From: a bacterium
GTDB lineage: Bacteria > Actinomycetota > Acidimicrobiia > Spongiisociales > ZC4RG35
Assembly: GCA_024638655.1 (NCBI GenBank)
Contig: JAHEJW010000003.1
Coordinates: 4,012-68,011, forward strand
Length of the DNA stretch: 64,000 nt
Direction of reading: 5' to 3'
Translations under genes and position numbers: made by a program
Shown: positions 60,638 to 64,000 of the stretch, in pieces
How positions within the stretch are numbered: the stretch's first letter is position 1
Layout: the number at the start of each line of letters is the position of its first letter
Notes under the pieces: model-generated
What the model saw: the letters and a program-made list of their open reading frames with translations, nothing else
What the model was told of the DNA's origin: nothing
Databases searched by the model: none

Positions 60638-63600
60638 CCATTGACCCCGGCCAGGATGAGGCTGCTTTTCTCGAGGCGGTGGTCGAACGGATAGAGGTCG
60701 AATCCGATACACGATCGGAGATGCTCGAGAGTTTCGCCCTCAGCTATCTCTATCGATATCCCTGGTCCGACACCACGTCGGCAGACTCCCTGTATCGAGA
60801 GGTGCTGAATCTCTTCGAGTTCATCGAGAAGCGGTCCGGCCCGATCGCAGTCCGGGCTTTCAACCCAACGATCGATGACCACGGATATCCATCGAGTGGA
60901 ACCGTCGTCGAGATCCACGTCGATGACAGCCCATTCCTGGTGGACTCGATCACCAACGAGTTGGCTGCCCACCAGCTGGACGTTGTGAGGGTCCTCCATC
61001 CGGTCTTGGGAACCACCCGAGACGGAGAGGGTCGGCTGACGGGCCTCAAGTCGGCGAGGTCCTCGGACCAGAGAGAGTCGGTCCAGCACTATCTCCTGGA
61101 AAGACAGCTGTTCAAAGCCGACCTGCCGGCGTTGGAGAAGGCGATCACCCGGGTTTTGCAGGACGTGCGCGCAACCGTACGCGACTTCCAGCCACTGCTC
61201 GAGGTGCTACCCCTGATGGCGTCGTATGCGAGAAGGGGAAAGAGCCACTACCCGGTCGACGATGTGAACGAGGCCGTGGCCTTCCTCGAATGGCTTGCCG
61301 ACGACAACTTCGTGCTGCTCGGATACAGGGAGTACCGACTCGATGACGGCCCTGATGGGAAGACCATCCAATGCGTGCCGGACTCGGGTCTGGGGATCCT
61401 CTCCGACCATCGTGGCTCATCGCTGTGCGAACCAAAGCCGCTGTCGACTCTGACGCCGCAGGTCGCGGCTCGCTACGAAAGAGGCGAACTGCTCGTCATT
61501 TCGAAGACGAACCGGCTCGCCACCGTTCATCGCCGGGCAAGGATGGACTACATCGGCGTCAGGATTGTCGGCGACGACGGCTCGTCAGTCGGTGAAGCCC
61601 GTCTCCTTGGGTTGTTCACGTCCAAGGCCTACATGGAGAGGGCGTCGAGGACGCCAGTGCTCAGACAGAAACTCGCCGACATTGCCCGGGCCGAGGACCT
61701 CATCGAAGGATCCCATGACCACAAAGCAGTCGTTGCGCTGTTCGAGAGCTTCCCGAAAGACGAGCTCTTCGGCGTCCCCGACGACGACCTTCGTCGCTTG
61801 CTGATAGGTCTGCTCGAGCTCCAGGAAAAAGCGAGAGTGCAGCTATTCGTCAGACGGGATTTGCTCGACCGGAGTGCCCGAGTCCTCCTAGCCATCCCGC
61901 GCGACCGCTATTCGACCAGCCTCGCCAGGCGTCTCGAGAGGCTGTTCTTGGACAGGTTCGAAGGCGAGTCGGTGGATTTCCATCTGGAACTCGGCTCCAG
62001 CGAGTTGGCCCGGCTCCACTTCCGGGTCTGGGTGGGTGAAGGGCCCGTACCCGACGTGGACTTCGAGAAGCTCGACCGGGATGTCCTGAGGATCACACGT
62101 TCCTGGCAAGAACAGGTCACCGAAGTGCTCGGCAGGGATTACGGCAAGCAGACTGCCACGCACATGGCAGAGAAGTGGGCCCCCCGATTTCCTTCTTACT
62201 ACACGAGCTCAACGGAGCTGAATGTCGCCGCCGGCGACATCGAGAGCCTCGACCACATGACCAGAAACGGCCTCGAAACCCTGGTCGGAATACAGAACGA
62301 GCTCGATGGCTCGGAGAGCCTCACCCGCGTCGCCCTGTACGGGTACGGCAAACGTCCTCTGTCCGACTTGATCCCTGCCCTCGAAGACATGGGTCTCCAG
62401 GTCATCGAGGAGGTGCCAACCAGGATCACCGGCGCCGAAGAGATCTTCATTCACGACTTCGGCGTCAAGAGCTCATTGGGAAGACAGCTCGACCTCGAGA
62501 CCTCACGGGACAGGGTTTCCGCCGCCCTGACCGCGGTTTGGGGTGGAGGGGCCGAGTCTGACACCCTCTCTCGACTCGTGGTCGTCGGAGGCCTCGACCA
62601 TGTCCAGGTCGAGATCCTTCGGGCCTACCGCACCTACTGGCGTCGCGTCAAACCGACATTCACGGTGGCCTACGTCAACGACACCCTCGTCGAGCATGCC
62701 GAGATCACCTGGAGCCTGATGGAGCTCTTTGCCATGAGATTCGACCCTGCAGGCACCGATGACGGCTACGAAGCTCTCCGTTACGAAGTGCTCGGACTGC
62801 TGGACGACGTCCCTTCGCTCGACCAGGACCGAATCCTCAGGGGGTTCCTCGGACTCATAGATGCCACGCTGAGGACGAATGTATACAAGCCGGAACGCCG
62901 CTCGATATCGTTCAAGCTGGCATCCCCGGAAGTTCCGGACATGCCTGCTCCTCGACCGCATGTCGAGGTCTTCGTCATGGGCCGCGACGTCGAGGGAATC
63001 CATCTCCGAGCTGGGCCAATAGCCAGGGGCGGCATCCGCTGGTCGGATCGCAGAGAGGACTATCGGACCGAGGTACTGGGTCTGATGAAGGCCCAAGTGA
63101 CCAAGAACTCGGTGATTGTCCCGACCGGAGCAAAGGGCGGATTCGTGCTCACCAGCCACGGGGCCGGGCACGAATCGGCACGCGACCGCGCCGAAGCCGC
63201 CTACGACACTTATATCCGAGGGCTTCTCGACCTGACCGACAACCTCGTCGACGGTGAGGTGATTCATCCGGACAACGTGAGAGTGCGCGACGGCGACGAC
63301 CCCTACTTGGTGGTCGCCGCAGACAAAGGGACGGCCACCTTCTCGGACGCAGCAAACGCCATCGCCGCAGATTATGGCTACTGGCTCGGAGATGCCTTCG
63401 CCTCGGGTGGATCGACCGGATACGACCACAAAGAACTCGGGATAACCGCACGCGGTGCATGGAAGTCACTGGAGCGACATCTCTTCGAGCTCGAGCTGAA
63501 CCCTAAGAGAGACAGCTTCACCGCCATCGGTATCGGCGACATGTCAGGTGACGTTTTCGGGAACGGAATGCTCCAATCGCACACCATTCGCCTCATAGCC

Positions 63601-64000
63601 GCATTCGACCACCGTCACATCTTCATTGACCCCGAACCCGACCCCAATAGAGCATTCGAGGAACGGAGCAGGCTCTTCGGCCAGCCGGGCTCGAGTTGGG
63701 CCGACTACGACGCCTCCCTCATCTCACATGGTGGAGGTGTCTACCCGAGATCGGCGAAGGAAGTCCAGTTGACGGACGAGGTCAGGGAGACACTCGCAGT
63801 CGATGCGCAGTCAGTCACCCCGGCCGAATTGATCCGGATGATTCTTAGGGCTCCTGTCGACGTCCTCTTCAACGGCGGCATCGGAACTTATGTGAAGGGC
63901 ACCGACGAGGCAGACGACGCTGTCGGTGATCGGGCCAACGCCCAGGTGCGTGTCAGCGGATCAGACCTGCGATGCCGGGTGGTGGTGGAAGGGGGCAATC
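60634..64000 (+). CDS. gdh: NAD-specific glutamate dehydrogenase, large (about 180-kDa) type, cut by window end
   Basis: More than 1120 codons are open from GTG 60634 to the window end with no stop; family members have about 1600 residues, so about a third is missing. After a long N-terminal region (EIHVDDSPFLVDSITNELA), the catalytic domain has RWSDRREDYRTEVLGLMKA (from residue 802), QVTKNSVIVPTGAKGGFV and GDMSGDVFGNGML. It oxidises glutamate to 2-oxoglutarate and ammonia with NAD. This type is known in Streptomyces, mycobacteria and proteobacteria. GTG at 60610 is an in-frame alternative start. A 25-codon frame overlaps its start. Confidence 0.95.
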   Translation, partial: MTIDPGQDEAAFLEAVVERIEVESDTRSEMLESFALSYLYRYPWSDTTSADSLYREVLNLFEFIEKRSGPIAVRAFNPTIDDHGYPSSGTVVEIHVDDSPFLVDSITNELAAHQLDVVRVLHPVLGTTRDGEGRLTGLKSARSSDQRESVQHYLLERQLFKADLPALEKAITRVLQDVRATVRDFQPLLEVLPLMASYARRGKSHYPVDDVNEAVAFLEWLADDNFVLLGYREYRLDDGPDGKTIQCVPDSGLGILSDHRGSSLCEPKPLSTLTPQVAARYERGELLVISKTNRLATVHRRARMDYIGVRIVGDDGSSVGEARLLGLFTSKAYMERASRTPVLRQKLADIARAEDLIEGSHDHKAVVALFESFPKDELFGVPDDDLRRLLIGLLELQEKARVQLFVRRDLLDRSARVLLAIPRDRYSTSLARRLERLFLDRFEGESVDFHLELGSSELARLHFRVWVGEGPVPDVDFEKLDRDVLRITRSWQEQVTEVLGRDYGKQTATHMAEKWAPRFPSYYTSSTELNVAAGDIESLDHMTRNGLETLVGIQNELDGSESLTRVALYGYGKRPLSDLIPALEDMGLQVIEEVPTRITGAEEIFIHDFGVKSSLGRQLDLETSRDRVSAALTAVWGGGAESDTLSRLVVVGGLDHVQVEILRAYRTYWRRVKPTFTVAYVNDTLVEHAEITWSLMELFAMRFDPAGTDDGYEALRYEVLGLLDDVPSLDQDRILRGFLGLIDATLRTNVYKPERRSISFKLASPEVPDMPAPRPHVEVFVMGRDVEGIHLRAGPIARGGIRWSDRREDYRTEVLGLMKAQVTKNSVIVPTGAKGGFVLTSHGAGHESARDRAEAAYDTYIRGLLDLTDNLVDGEVIHPDNVRVRDGDDPYLVVAADKGTATFSDAANAIAADYGYWLGDAFASGGSTGYDHKELGITARGAWKSLERHLFELELNPKRDSFTAIGIGDMSGDVFGNGMLQSHTIRLIAAFDHRHIFIDPEPDPNRAFEERSRLFGQPGSSWADYDASLISHGGGVYPRSAKEVQLTDEVRETLAVDAQSVTPAELIRMILRAPVDVLFNGGIGTYVKGTDEADDAVGDRANAQVRVSGSDLRCRVVVEGGN

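Noticed and set aside
62503-63429. Minus-strand frame of 308 codons near the window end
   Set aside because: It is antisense to the continuous glutamate dehydrogenase frame, which contains family motifs throughout.
1-64000. CRISPR arrays, rRNA operons, insertion sequences, prophage or integrase/attachment sites
   Set aside because: No spaced short repeats, transposase or integrase motifs, or rRNA-like sequence were seen; tRNA-Glu has no integrase gene beside it.

Overview
The window looks like one stretch of chromosome from a high-GC actinobacterium, most likely an uncultured member of the class Acidimicrobiia or a near relative. This placement is an inference from gene content: coenzyme F420 genes (cofC and two luciferase-like oxidoreductases), menaquinone genes, a MurA with Asp in place of the usual Cys, a DUF3039 protein, a very large NAD-type glutamate dehydrogenase, and many genes whose start codon lies 6-9 nt after a TANNNT box, as in leaderless actinobacterial transcripts. 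I see no rRNA, CRISPR array, insertion sequence or prophage. Coding density is very high, and the longest gap without a gene is about 240 bp.

Layout. 0-5 kb: ribosome rescue factor (arfB), a methyltransferase and reductase pair, then menaquinone genes (menE opposite menB-menA). 5-8 kb: a META-domain lipoprotein, a zinc peptidase, a DoxX protein and a hydrolase. 8-15 kb: central metabolism and envelope genes (ppdK, a short meaB, an Nfu protein, murA, rpiB, a DsbA-like/DsbB pair, a discoidin-type lipoprotein). 15.6-18 kb: a BTAD/SARP-type regulator facing a two-gene operon for small membrane proteins, one with perfect 72-bp repeats. 18-22.7 kb: a Rieske oxygenase, GcvT-like and FAD oxidoreductase operon that resembles betaine-type N-demethylation, then a cytochrome c lipoprotein. 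22.9-26.7 kb: tRNA-Glu beside gltX, an FAH-family enzyme, ilvE. 26.7-34 kb: pgpA, stress protein, cofC overlapping a glycerate kinase, an SDR with an altered active site, a zinc-ribbon RNase HI, a double histidine phosphatase. 34-37.6 kb: membrane pyrophosphatase and LtrA.

37.7-46.6 kb is a signalling region with three class III nucleotide cyclase proteins of different design (zinc ribbon-cyclase-ATPase-TPR; cyclase-TPR; alpha/beta hydrolase-cyclase), a tandem ACT protein and a small gene with a dense inverted-repeat promoter. 46.7-60.5 kb holds transport and detoxification genes: an MFS exporter, an orphan substrate-binding protein, a channel/TrkA protein with an unusual selectivity filter, arylamine N-acetyltransferase, LLM oxidoreductases, an M20-like protein lacking several metal/catalytic residues, a membrane-anchored Usp, a P1B-5-type metal ATPase with a hemerythrin tail, a Nudix protein and a SulP permease. 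The window ends inside the large glutamate dehydrogenase, which is preceded by a 25-codon upstream frame overlapping its start.

No single locus is clearly a new defence or mobile system. The best leads are the leader frame before gdh, the repeat-protein operon with its SARP-like direct repeats, the inverted-repeat promoter at 43.7 kb, the cofC-glycerate kinase overlap, and the three-cyclase region. All functions were assigned by reading motifs; no database search was run.
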